Shown here: positions 7,966 to 15,975 of the stretch, in pieces | Layout: each line of letters begins with the position of its first letter | How positions within the stretch are numbered: the first letter of the stretch is position 1 | Assembly (NCBI GenBank): GCA_028288165.1 | Contig: JAQBOG010000035.1 | Span: 94,327-158,326 of the forward strand | Length of the DNA: 64,000 bases | From: Sphingobacteriales bacterium | GTDB lineage: Bacteria; Bacteroidota; Bacteroidia; Sphingobacteriales; Sphingobacteriaceae | Reading direction: 5' to 3' | Notes under the pieces: generated by a model | What the model was told of the DNA's origin: nothing | Databases searched by the model: none | What the model saw: only the letters and a program-made list of their open reading frames with translations | Translations under genes and position numbers: made by a program

Positions 7966-9849
7966 TTATCCGGTTTTTACTTTTTCTGATAATAAGCTCG
8001 GAGTAGGATCAGGCATTGGAGCGTCTGGAGGTGCCGGACTTACCGGCATACCCAATGCTGTTTGGGCGGAATGAGTGTGAGTAGCAAATGCTTTCACTAT
8101 ACTTTTAAGATAAGTCGTTAATTCATCTCCAAAAACTAACGGATGTGATGCACCATCAACCAGTTCTATTTTCGGTGCATCAACAACTACTTTTGAGTTT
8201 GCTTTTATCTTAATAATCCCACCGTCAACATCAATGTGTATTTCGTTACTTTTTGAATCTTTAATAGTAATAGCAGATGGTTCGGTGGTTATTTTATGAC
8301 CGGTTTGATCTTCCAAGCTAAACCCCTTCTTGTCATCGCTAATGAAAAACTTATTTTCCCCTGGTGTTTCAATCAAAATTTCTTTGATTTCATCGTCAAA
8401 CGTGAGTTTCAGTTTCTCTCTGGAAGTATATCCTTTTTTAAAATTATCATCGGTATGTTCTATCGGTGGAACTTTATTCGAGCTGTGCAGCATCCCTAAA
8501 ATGATTGGATATCTTGGGTCATCGTATAAAAATCCAAGAACCACTTCATCATCTACTTCGGGCCTGAAAAACATTCCCCGTTCATTTCCTGCATCCGCGA
8601 GTGCGATACGTGCCCAAACCCCATCATCATCAGCATTAACAAAAGGCATTTTCACTCGTACTCGCTTCTCCCCATCCGGATCAACAATATCGGTTACAAT
8701 CCCGGTGTGCAAGCCAACAACTCCCGGCAGTAAACCACCGGCTTTGGGTGCCGTAACCTGATTCTCTTCAATAAACCAATCGGGTGTATGGCCAAATTGT
8801 ACTTGTGTTTTCCATCCCTCACTTAAGGTATAGTCTTGGCGTACTCCGCTTAAAAATGCTAATCCATTAAAACGAGCTCCTAAACCGGTTAAGTCTATTA
8901 CATCCCCTGGATTCAATGTGGCAATTCCCTGAAGTTTTACCCGTCCTCTAATTTTTGATAACCTGGATTTTAGCAAATAAGCATCTGCCCAACCTTGCCT
9001 TTCATCCGGCGAAATAGCACCTGCATGGTTTAAAATGAAATCATCCGGGCTTGCCACATCTGCAAGAGTGGTGGCCTCTAATGTGCCTTGTTCTTGTATA
9101 CCACCCGGCGTTGCAGCATCACTTTCTGCAACTTCTTGATTTGCCATATCCCACGACTTACTTTTTACTGATTTATATTGATTCCGGCTATCCATTTCAG
9201 CGTCCAATTCAAGAATAGTTGATCCGTGCGTAAGTGAAAGGGCTGCTGGAGTGGCAACGGTTGGCTTTTTTGTTATTATTTTTTCGTCTTTAGTGATAAT
9301 CACATGACCATTAGCTTCGGCCCGACTTAAAATAAAATCCCAATCGGTTGTATTGTATTGAACCATTTCCTTATGGGATAATGTTGTTGATTCGATTACA
9401 GCGTTTGCTCCGGAAAAACCGTTACCGTCAAGCACTTCAGATATGATGTCAGAATCAGTTTTTTCGTGGAAATAAGCACTTTTACGACCAATAGTGGCTT
9501 TTATAATTTTGTGCCTGCATTCTACAATAAGCTGTGGTGCTACTGAGCCTCTAACCTTAATGGATTGTTTTACAATAATTCCTTTAAAAATATTAACGGT
9601 TGTATTTGAATCTCCAGCTTCAATTTCAATGGTGTTTCCAGGTGTAAATAAATTGCCGTCGGTTAATGGAAATCCACTGCCATCAGCCTCCCCATCCTGA
9701 ATTACTAACGTTGCAGATGATATTTTGTTAACCACCTTCACTACGCTCACGGAAATTTGGGGCACCGAATGGGGAACGTACTGATCGTTAATTTTTAATT
9801 TAAACTGTGCTACCGCCTCAACAACGGGAATACTTCTCTCTTCAGGCAT
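7966..9849 (-). CDS. eCIS central spike, VgrG/gp27-gp5-like (Afp8-type)
   Basis: This 627-residue protein fits the fused hub-spike that closes the tube. Residues 1 to about 340 are gp27-like hub sequence. An OB-fold follows at about 375-460, with GLHTGIVTDIVDPDGEKRV, WARIAL, the FRPEVDDEVVLGF motif and DDPRYPIILGMLHS, typical of baseplate assembly protein V and VgrG. A short beta-helix-like needle follows (SFTIKIK-type strands such as EIHIDVDGGIIKIKANSK), ending in a proline-rich tail. No enzymatic domain is appended, so effector delivery would rely on separate cargo. It overlaps the LysM gene upstream by 8 bp and is followed 3 bp later by the 83-residue gene. Confidence 0.95.
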   Translation of the reverse strand: MPEERSIPVVEAVAQFKLKINDQYVPHSVPQISVSVVKVVNKISSATLVIQDGEADGSGFPLTDGNLFTPGNTIEIEAGDSNTTVNIFKGIIVKQSIKVRGSVAPQLIVECRHKIIKATIGRKSAYFHEKTDSDIISEVLDGNGFSGANAVIESTTLSHKEMVQYNTTDWDFILSRAEANGHVIITKDEKIITKKPTVATPAALSLTHGSTILELDAEMDSRNQYKSVKSKSWDMANQEVAESDAATPGGIQEQGTLEATTLADVASPDDFILNHAGAISPDERQGWADAYLLKSRLSKIRGRVKLQGIATLNPGDVIDLTGLGARFNGLAFLSGVRQDYTLSEGWKTQVQFGHTPDWFIEENQVTAPKAGGLLPGVVGLHTGIVTDIVDPDGEKRVRVKMPFVNADDDGVWARIALADAGNERGMFFRPEVDDEVVLGFLYDDPRYPIILGMLHSSNKVPPIEHTDDNFKKGYTSREKLKLTFDDEIKEILIETPGENKFFISDDKKGFSLEDQTGHKITTEPSAITIKDSKSNEIHIDVDGGIIKIKANSKVVVDAPKIELVDGASHPLVFGDELTTYLKSIVKAFATHTHSAQTALGMPVSPAPPDAPMPDPTPSLLSEKVKTG

Positions 9850-10576
9850 TGCTGATGCGTTTTAAATTTTTATCAAACGGAGGAAAAACTAGTTTCAAGC
9901 CGGGTGGCAAATCTCTAAAATTGGCGAGATTGTTTGCTTTTGCAACTTCCAGGTAGTATTTAAAATTGCCGTAAATTTCATAAACCATCGCTGGTAAATT
10001 ATCTCCCTCTTTAACCACCCTAATATGTGTTAAATCGGCAGAGTGATCATCCCGATCTTTTTGAACTTCAGCATCGGGGCGTTTTTCGGTGAATACGGCG
10101 TTTATGATTGCACGAAGTGGCGTACCATCTGGTTTAAATAATTTATAATTTATTGTGGCGCTTTTAAGCACACAATCAAAAGCAAATTGATTAGCTCTGT
10201 ACCAGATTAAACCGGGCCAATTTATGCGCAGAAATCGAGTTCTGTGACCCTTGCCATCATAGCCCGTGGCTTCGTAAAATTCCTTGATTTTTTCTTTTAC
10301 ATCGAGTTTAACTCCGTTCGCATTCGTTCCATCCAGATAAAACTTCAAGGTTACTTCAAATGGAGAAGTCCCCAGAAAAGGGCCCGCATTACCTGCCGCT
10401 CCGGGTGTCGGATTTCGCTCAGTTATTACGGTGTAATTAAGCGCAATTTCATCTGGGTTGATAAAAGCAGAGAAGGTTTTAGTCGGTTTGCCAGGCCTTT
10501 CAATGGTTGTCCAAGATTCAATTTTTAGCTTGGCTTCCGCTTTAAAAGGCATCAAATTACTTAGGATATCCAGCAT
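9842..10576 (-). CDS. eCIS tube-baseplate adaptor with C-terminal LysM domain (Afp7-type)
   Basis: This 244-residue protein probably joins the inner tube to the spike hub. The N-terminal 170 residues include an FINPDEIALNYTV segment and the repeated beta-strand pattern of this family. The C-terminal 50 residues form a LysM module (VKEGDNLPAMVYEIYGN, then NNLANFRDLPPGLKLVFPP), as in gp53/Afp7-like proteins, where LysM serves assembly rather than wall binding. The start codon overlaps the stop of the DUF5908 peptide by one base and the stop overlaps the spike gene, so this trio is tightly coupled. No signal peptide is present. Confidence 0.88.
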   Translation of the reverse strand: MLDILSNLMPFKAEAKLKIESWTTIERPGKPTKTFSAFINPDEIALNYTVITERNPTPGAAGNAGPFLGTSPFEVTLKFYLDGTNANGVKLDVKEKIKEFYEATGYDGKGHRTRFLRINWPGLIWYRANQFAFDCVLKSATINYKLFKPDGTPLRAIINAVFTEKRPDAEVQKDRDDHSADLTHIRVVKEGDNLPAMVYEIYGNFKYYLEVAKANNLANFRDLPPGLKLVFPPFDKNLKRISNA

Positions 10577-10731
10577 CAGCGTTCGTTTTTGTTGTTAATA
10601 ATTGCCATTATTTGTTCAACGCATTCTTTGATTATCTCGTCTCTCATAGATGAATTGCCAGCATCACTATTTGATGATTCGGAGTCAGTGACTCTTACAG
10701 AAACATCTACTTCGGTAATAATGATTGACAT
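10576..10731 (-). CDS. DUF5908-like small eCIS protein
   Basis: A 51-residue frame begins MSIIITEVDVSVRV and ends with a helix rich in acidic residues and isoleucine (RDEIIKECVEQIMAII). Short proteins opening with two hydrophobic beta-like stretches and placed directly before the LysM adaptor are annotated as DUF5908 in Bacteroidota eCIS loci. The stop codon shares its A with the next gene's ATG (TGATG), which strongly supports translation. Its role is unknown; coupling to the LysM adaptor suggests a baseplate assembly factor. Confidence 0.78.
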   Translation of the reverse strand: MSIIITEVDVSVRVTDSESSNSDAGNSSMRDEIIKECVEQIMAIINNKNER

Positions 10732-10810
10732 AATTTTAAATACTGGGTTTTATTTAAAAATGAAATGATTGTAATCTAAAAATGAATGTTTTGAGACCTA
10801 GAACGGGTTT

Positions 10811-10885
10811 GCGTTAGGGATTGAAGAGGAAATCCTTTTTGCATCTTCGCAAAAAGATTGGAACAAAAAGCCCGCTCGAACGCCC
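10811..10885 (+). repeat. Dispersed palindromic repeat, copy 3
   Basis: This copy starts GCGTTAGGGATTG and ends CTCGAACGCCC. The central AATCCTTTTTGC and GCAAAAAGATT pair around a short loop, making a compact hairpin of about 75 nt. It lies between the tube genes and the DUF5908-LysM-spike set. Confidence 0.8.
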
Positions 10886-10925
10886 TAAAACTCAGGGCAA
10901 ACGCATCAAATGAATAATCATTGGA

Positions 10926-11150
10926 AACCACCCCCGACAGTCCTAAAAACAGGAGGGGAGGTATAGCGTGTTTAGCATTTCATCTAATTAAACCGTTAAT
11001 TTTGATACTTCCAAAAGGGACTCTAAATGCTAGCTTGCAACACTTCGAGCTTACGGTATATATTTGGTTATTTGCACAATATCTAACCGGCTATACCTGC
11101 TCCCTTGTTTTTAGGGGAGCTGTCCGGAGGACTGAGGGGTCTTATACAAT
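10926..11150. repeat. Inverted-repeat element between tube and baseplate genes
   Basis: The left arm (about 10926-10966, with CAGTCCTAAAAACAGGAGG and GAGGTATAGC) and right arm (about 11087-11150, with GCTATACCTGCTCCC, TTGTTTTTAGG and GAGCTGTCC) are imperfect reverse complements separated by about 120 bp with no gene. It resembles a small non-autonomous element. A related fragment, CACCTGTTC with GAGCTGTCTGAAG, is at about 38391-38420. The rest of the 10732-11220 spacer holds dispersed-repeat copy 3 and AT-rich DNA. Confidence 0.65.
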
Positions 11151-11220
11151 ATTATTATACAAATAGTGTAAGATTATATGATGCGTTCCCCCTGCCCAAA
11201 AACTAATATTAATATTCAGG

Positions 11221-11766
11221 TTATAAACTTACAGATCCAGAAATGGCACCTCCCACAGCTCCGGCAACGGCTCCAACCGCTCCAGCAAATAAATCATCCA
11301 AGCCCATTGGTTTGTAGTATTGATAGGTGAGTTCAAGCGTTTCTACAACCAGTGTATTTTGTTCTGCGTTAAATTCAGAGATGTCAATTTTAGTAGGATA
11401 AGCGTTGAAAACATGCCATACATTTAAAGGAATATGGTTGCCATTGAGCAGGCTGATTAAAATGTTTTTAGGCTCAAATTCGAAATTCTGAATGCTGTTT
11501 CGAGCCCAGTGGCTAACAAATGATCCTAAAAATAAGCCCCGTTTCATCACCAATTTATTGAATTGTGGTACTCCAGGGAACTGATGCTTAAAGCGGTTTT
11601 CACCCCCTTCAGCTATTGTTTCTGTTGGTATAGTAACACTTAAGCCACTCACACTTTGAAAACGGATATCTTGTGGAGTTTGGGGAAACATCTCAAATAC
11701 CACCAGAAAATGAAATCCCGGTGGGGGATAGATCAACCCATCGATTATACCACTAATCAGGCTCAT
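11221..11766 (-). CDS. eCIS inner tube protein 2, gp19 family (Afp5-like)
   Basis: This 181-residue protein belongs to the phage T4 gp19-like tube family. It shows the core order FHFLVVFE, the loop SGLSVTIPTETIAEGGEN, KLVMKRGLFLG, then FEPKNILISLLN and PLNVWHVFNAYPTKIDISEFN, closing with VETLELTYQYY. A glycine/alanine-rich tail of about 24 residues follows the core and is absent from the other tube protein. In Afp-type particles the major tube protein forms the shaft, and a variant like this meets the spike adaptor. It follows the major tube gene by 11 bp. Confidence 0.92.
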   Translation of the reverse strand: MSLISGIIDGLIYPPPGFHFLVVFEMFPQTPQDIRFQSVSGLSVTIPTETIAEGGENRFKHQFPGVPQFNKLVMKRGLFLGSFVSHWARNSIQNFEFEPKNILISLLNGNHIPLNVWHVFNAYPTKIDISEFNAEQNTLVVETLELTYQYYKPMGLDDLFAGAVGAVAGAVGGAISGSVSL

Positions 11767-11777
11767 ATCTGTTCAGA

Positions 11778-12209
11778 TTAACCGTTTTGTATTACCAAAC
11801 CTTCGTGTGCAATATCGAGCTGTTCAATGGCTACTTCACTTCCGTCGGCTTTCAAATCAGTACTTTGAACCTTTACCGGGAAGGCATTTTTGATCTTCCA
11901 AACAACGGTTGGTTCATGATTTTCATCTAATAAAGAAATGGTGATATCTCGCCGTTCAACCGTATTTAATGCAATGGTGTTTAGCCAGGCATGAAACTCG
12001 TTGTTTCCTTTAAACACACCTCTTTTCAAAGTGATGTTGCTGAATTCACGCATGCCGGGCATTTTAATTTTACTAAATTCTAGTGAAGCACCGTCACGGT
12101 ACTCAATTAATTTGTTTTCAATATTTAAACCGCTGACTTCAGAGAAGCCAATGGTAGACCCGCCCCACTCAACTCGGAAGTGAAACTTGGGTAATGGATA
12201 AGTTGCCAT
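11778..12209 (-). CDS. eCIS major inner tube protein, gp19 family (Afp1-like)
   Basis: At 143 residues this is the minimal gp19-type tube subunit. It has FHFRVEWGGSTIGFSEVSGL, EYRDGASLEFSKIKMPG, ITLKRGVFKGNNEFHAW, then ITISLLDENHEPTVVWKIKNAFPVK and EQLDIAHEGL. Hexameric rings of this protein would stack into the tube that is driven out by sheath contraction. It lies 25 bp after the sheath gene and 11 bp before the second tube gene, the usual sheath-tube order. It lacks the Gly/Ala tail of its neighbour, so it is the better candidate for the shaft. Confidence 0.93.
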   Translation of the reverse strand: MATYPLPKFHFRVEWGGSTIGFSEVSGLNIENKLIEYRDGASLEFSKIKMPGMREFSNITLKRGVFKGNNEFHAWLNTIALNTVERRDITISLLDENHEPTVVWKIKNAFPVKVQSTDLKADGSEVAIEQLDIAHEGLVIQNG

Positions 12210-12234
12210 GATTTTTTGTTTTAGGGTTTAGGTT

Positions 12235-13791
12235 TTATGATTCCTGAAGTTTATGAGAGAATTTCAAAATGATAAATTCTGCCGGGCGCACTACAGCCAT
12301 ACCTATTTCAATGTTCATGCGACCTTCCAAAATGTCGAGCGCTGTCATGGTTTGTCCTAAGCCTACCCGTACAAAAAATGCATGTTCTGGTTTTGCTCCG
12401 GCCAATGCACCTGCACGCCATTGTTTAACTAAAAAGTTTTCGATCATCGCCCGAACACGAACCCAGGTATTGGCATCATTCGGTTCAAAAACTACCCATT
12501 CTGTACCTTTTTTAATGGACTCTTCGGCAAAAATAAAGAACCGTCTAACAGGCACATAACGCCATTCATTGTCATTTCCGGCCAATGTTCTTGCTCCCCA
12601 AATCATCACACCCTTGCCTGTAAAATAGCGGATTGCATTGATAGATTTCCCCGAAGTAGGATCCACATTTAATGACATTTGCGCTTCGTGGGAAATTTTG
12701 AAATTTGCCGCATTTACATAAGCTAGGGTCACATTTGCCGGTGCTTTCCAAACTCCTCTTGAACTATCCACAGCGGCGTAAATACCTGCTACAGCAGATG
12801 ATGGAGGCATGGTTATCGTAAGTTTTTGAAGTTGTAATTTAATCAGATTATACAATTCTGTATTACCTGTTACTACCGGTGATGCAGGTGGAGATGTTGG
12901 TACGGTTGGCGCAGGTTTTTGTAAATTAAGGCCGTTCCTGATAGCATCTTTCAAGCCGTTTTGTGGAGCAAGTATGGATGCTAAGCTTAGGTTGTCTGGA
13001 CTTCCGGCGGTTTCAACTGTTTCCGTAGCTCCATTTGCAATGTATATTACATTGATATCTGCATCATCAAACCGATAATTCAGCGTAGTTTCTATGTAAG
13101 GGAAATAGGCGGCACCGTATTTCATTAAATCAAGGTTGCTTCCCAATGTGGCAGTATTCCGAAAATCATCTGCCGAACTATTAATATCGTTCGGTGTGCC
13201 AGTAACCTGCTTTACATCAATAATGGTGAACCGATCTTGTAAAGTAAAACATTGGGCAAGTGCTTGATTCACTAATGCATAATAATTGGATGAATCCAAT
13301 GCAGTGCCGTCGGGGAAAACAAGTAAGGTAGGTTCATCAACTTTTGCTATTTCTGTTAATCCGGTTAACAGAACATCTTTCGAAACATTGGTATCAGAAG
13401 GTGTTCCGACAGGATAAGGGCCAACTGAAACTTTATAGCAAGGGCCACCACCATTTGCGAAATACATTTGCAGGCCGTAATACAATTTAAAACGCGAGCT
13501 TGTTGCCGGAGCTTTTGTTACGTTAATAGTGCGAACTACAGATCCCGTATCGCTTGCATCTGTAATGGTAACGGTAAGGGATGATTCTTTTTGCGCTTGG
13601 CCAAACAGCACTTCATATTCTAAAAGTGAAGTAATGCGCTGGGGCTTTAACGTAAGATCTTTACCGTTAAAAATCGCTTTCTCAGTATAGCCGATAAAAG
13701 CCGGGATAGCGGTCTCCACTTCTGCTACCGAAGGAGGAAACGTAGGGATCTCCTTTATGTAGACCCCCGGTGTTTTAAATACATCTGCCAT
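12235..13791 (-). CDS. eCIS contractile sheath protein
   Basis: This 518-residue protein is a contractile tail sheath subunit. The N-terminus MADVFKTPGVYIKEIPTFPPS followed by AIPAFIGYT is the classic opening. The C-terminal domain has RYFTGKGVMIWGARTLAG, WRYVPVRRFFIFAEESI, WVVFEPND and IGMAVVRPAEFIILKF, which form the interlocking core. The variable outer domain in the middle contains a proline/threonine/serine linker with SPPASP near residue 300, a motif also seen in the 892-residue baseplate protein. Only one sheath gene is visible, unlike Afp and PVC, which have several, and as I recall for AlgoCIS and MAC. It is not followed by a ClpV gene here. Confidence 0.96.
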   Translation of the reverse strand: MADVFKTPGVYIKEIPTFPPSVAEVETAIPAFIGYTEKAIFNGKDLTLKPQRITSLLEYEVLFGQAQKESSLTVTITDASDTGSVVRTINVTKAPATSSRFKLYYGLQMYFANGGGPCYKVSVGPYPVGTPSDTNVSKDVLLTGLTEIAKVDEPTLLVFPDGTALDSSNYYALVNQALAQCFTLQDRFTIIDVKQVTGTPNDINSSADDFRNTATLGSNLDLMKYGAAYFPYIETTLNYRFDDADINVIYIANGATETVETAGSPDNLSLASILAPQNGLKDAIRNGLNLQKPAPTVPTSPPASPVVTGNTELYNLIKLQLQKLTITMPPSSAVAGIYAAVDSSRGVWKAPANVTLAYVNAANFKISHEAQMSLNVDPTSGKSINAIRYFTGKGVMIWGARTLAGNDNEWRYVPVRRFFIFAEESIKKGTEWVVFEPNDANTWVRVRAMIENFLVKQWRAGALAGAKPEHAFFVRVGLGQTMTALDILEGRMNIEIGMAVVRPAEFIILKFSHKLQES

Positions 13792-13806
13792 GGTGGTTGT
13801 TTTTGT

Positions 13807-14859
13807 TTAAATCGTTATTAATATATCTGAGAAAGTATCAGAACCTTCTGTTTTTATGAGATTTAGAGGTGGGTTTGGTAAATTGGCGATAATCACTTTA
13901 TTCGTGTTGTCGGTTAGTTTTATGCCTGCTACCGGCTCTTCCAGCAAGGGAAGTGCATTGTTCGAAGTGGCAATAAATGTTCCCGCAGGAGTGCCGCCCA
14001 ACAGCGTGAAATTGATTGATGTGCCGTTTGTTTTTGCTACCGTTACCGATGAAATTGCCGGGTTAAACTTCCGGGTAATGATATAACGCCATTTAGTTTG
14101 GCGGTTAGTAAACGCAATTCGATACGTTTTGCTGGTAACTGAATTATCACCGTTTTGAAATTGATAATCTGGCGGAAGGGTGGCTTTATAAAATATCTCA
14201 ACTACACCAAATAAGTCAGATAACTCACCCGCATTGATCGAATAAAAGGAGACCTTCTCTGTTCCATCCACTAAAAATTTCGCCCTTCCACTTTCATGTT
14301 TTTGTAGATTAAAGTTGTGATTGAACACATTATTCGAATTATTTAATATCTGCTCTGCACTTTCACCACTATCTGTAAAAGTCAATTTTCCTGTTTGAGT
14401 GGCAGCAGTGCTGCTTTCTACCGAAGAGAAACTGCCGCTAACAAATGGAAGGAAATCATTGTCGGTAACTATTTTACTGGTAGTGTTAGCAACCAGCAGC
14501 GGAGTAGAATCTGCAGCCAGATTGTTTACCAAGTTGTTGAAATAATAACGACTCCCTGCCGGTTTAATTAGGTTTATATTGGTGATGTTTTCAAAAAGAT
14601 GGTTTTTTAATTTCACCAGAAAAGTAAACTTAACACCTTCCGGTAACGGGTTTTGCATCATGTTGATACCACCCACATTATTCACTTTTGCATATAATTT
14701 GCCTCCAAAAGAAGAAGGTAAATAGTGTAACCCAAGTGATTTTATTAGCATCCCACAACTTTCTGACGGGATCAACTCTAAGTCTGGGCATTTGCCCGAT
14801 GTGTAAAAAGTATGAGCAAACTCCAGCGAGAAAAGTGCTTTGTATTTTATTTTGATCAT
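13807..14859 (-). CDS. eCIS-locus protein of unknown function
   Basis: This 350-residue protein is encoded 15 bp upstream of the sheath gene, so it is almost certainly cotranscribed with it. I do not recognise a domain. The N-terminus MIKIKYKALFSLEFAHTFY lacks a cleavable signal. A region at about 70-110 has FTFLVKLKNHLFENITNINL, and the rest is beta-rich with many Asn, Thr and Ser residues. Similar proteins opening IKYK..FSLEFAHTFY occupy this position in some Bacteroidota eCIS loci as I recall, but their role is unknown. It could be a cap, collar or surface component. The family assignment is open. Confidence 0.6.
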   Translation of the reverse strand: MIKIKYKALFSLEFAHTFYTSGKCPDLELIPSESCGMLIKSLGLHYLPSSFGGKLYAKVNNVGGINMMQNPLPEGVKFTFLVKLKNHLFENITNINLIKPAGSRYYFNNLVNNLAADSTPLLVANTTSKIVTDNDFLPFVSGSFSSVESSTAATQTGKLTFTDSGESAEQILNNSNNVFNHNFNLQKHESGRAKFLVDGTEKVSFYSINAGELSDLFGVVEIFYKATLPPDYQFQNGDNSVTSKTYRIAFTNRQTKWRYIITRKFNPAISSVTVAKTNGTSINFTLLGGTPAGTFIATSNNALPLLEEPVAGIKLTDNTNKVIIANLPNPPLNLIKTEGSDTFSDILITI

Positions 14860-14904
14860 AATACTGCAGTTCTTACCCGTGTTCGGGTATTAATATCTGT
14901 TTTT

Positions 14905-14975
14905 GGGCGTTCGAGCGAGCTTTTCGTTCCAATCTTTTTGCTTTTGTCGCCCTTCGACTTCGCTCAGGATGACAT
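14905..14975 (-). repeat. Dispersed palindromic repeat, copy 4 (half)
   Basis: Only the GGGCGTTCGAGCGAGC end and the central TTCGACTTCGCTCAGGATG part are present. The matching CAATCCCTAACGC end is missing or replaced by the inverted-repeat element that follows. It lies in the 480-bp spacer between the DUF4255 gene and the 350-residue gene. Confidence 0.65.
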
Positions 14976-15023
14976 TTGGAATAGTTAACGTTGCTATTCA
15001 GGAGCGCTCGGTTGGCCTCATCA

Positions 15024-15182
15024 AATTAGCGTTAAGAAATATGGTGCGATGGCTGTTGCAGAAACTTAAAAAAATCACAGAACTCAGCAATCCGGAGAAG
15101 CAATACACGAATTTTAAAGTTTACGCAAATAATGATTGCGGCTTGGATTGCGCTCAGCCATCGCAGCATATTTTAGCTAATT
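15024..15182. repeat. Short inverted-repeat element (MITE-like)
   Basis: The arms at 15024-15054 and 15155-15182 are near-perfect reverse complements: ATGGTGCGATGGCTG on the left faces CAGCCATCGCAGCAT on the right, extending to AATTAGC and GCTAATT. The enclosed 100 bp has no credible gene. Size and structure fit a non-autonomous mobile element, but no target-site duplication was established. A triplicated TGCTATA motif follows at 15261, 15274 and 15286. Confidence 0.65.
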
Positions 15183-15339
15183 TTATGAAGCCTTGACCTT
15201 TTGCTTCTTTTCTGTCAAGAGAAAAGAAGTAGGCCTTCCGGCGGCTATGAGCCGGACACATGCTATACAAACATGCTATACCAGCATGCTATATTTTTAC
15301 CTATTTCGAAATGCTAGGATAAGGCTAAAAAGCACCCCC

Positions 15340-15951
15340 TCATTCATCCGAAATAGTAACTTCTGTAATTGGCGGAGCTTCCATTTTTGGTTCAAGATCA
15401 ATAAAGCTCATTGTTTTGATTTTATAGATCACGTTAGGCATATATTTAGCACCTAATGCGGCCCAAAGGTTGTTTTGTTGCTCAAATGTGGCGGAGTGGA
15501 GCGTTACTAGTAATCTTCCTACTTTTTGCCAGGGCTTATCGTTCGCTACTTTCGCATTTAGTTGTGGATATTGATCATTTGTAAAAACCTGGTTTCCCTG
15601 AAAAAACGAAATAACGTAAGATAACAATCGCAATGCAGTGGCGTAATTATTAGCGAACACCGAAAAAAGTATGAAAGCATTGATGTTTACAGGCGGATTA
15701 ATAACCTCAATTCGATCTTCAACTCTCCGATAATTGTATTGAGAATCCGCTATCCGATCTTCTTCTAAATTAATCAGTGTTAAGATTATTTTAGAAACAT
15801 CACTTCCTTCAGTCGAAACCGCAAAAGTGTTATCGGGGTTCATCAGCGAAGAAATCACTACAATCTCTTCATTGCCAAAATTGGTAGGATCTTTTCGCCT
15901 CAAATACGCGTTCAATTCCTCCGACAAAAATTCAAATGCAGTACGTAACAT
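15340..15951 (-). CDS. eCIS DUF4255 / Pvc16-like protein
   Basis: This 203-residue protein matches the DUF4255 family found in almost all eCIS loci (Afp16/Pvc16), proposed to cap the tube and sheath and set particle length. The N-terminus MLRTAFEFLSEELNAYL is a family signature. Later VINPPVNINAFILFSVFANNYATALRLLSYVISFFQGNQ is equally typical, as is the late TLHSATFEQQNNLWAALGAKYMPNVIYKI (quoted in parts). It comes 24 bp after the FkbM methyltransferase, so modification and structural genes are contiguous, while a 480-bp repeat-filled spacer separates it from the next structural gene. Confidence 0.92.
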   Translation of the reverse strand: MLRTAFEFLSEELNAYLRRKDPTNFGNEEIVVISSLMNPDNTFAVSTEGSDVSKIILTLINLEEDRIADSQYNYRRVEDRIEVINPPVNINAFILFSVFANNYATALRLLSYVISFFQGNQVFTNDQYPQLNAKVANDKPWQKVGRLLVTLHSATFEQQNNLWAALGAKYMPNVIYKIKTMSFIDLEPKMEAPPITEVTISDE

Positions 15952-15975
15952 GATCTAAGTTTTGAGTTTGGTATT

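Noticed and set aside
14903..15196. Plus-strand frame of 97 codons in the spacer before the 350-residue gene
   Set aside because: It lies entirely in repeat copy 4 and the inverted-repeat element.
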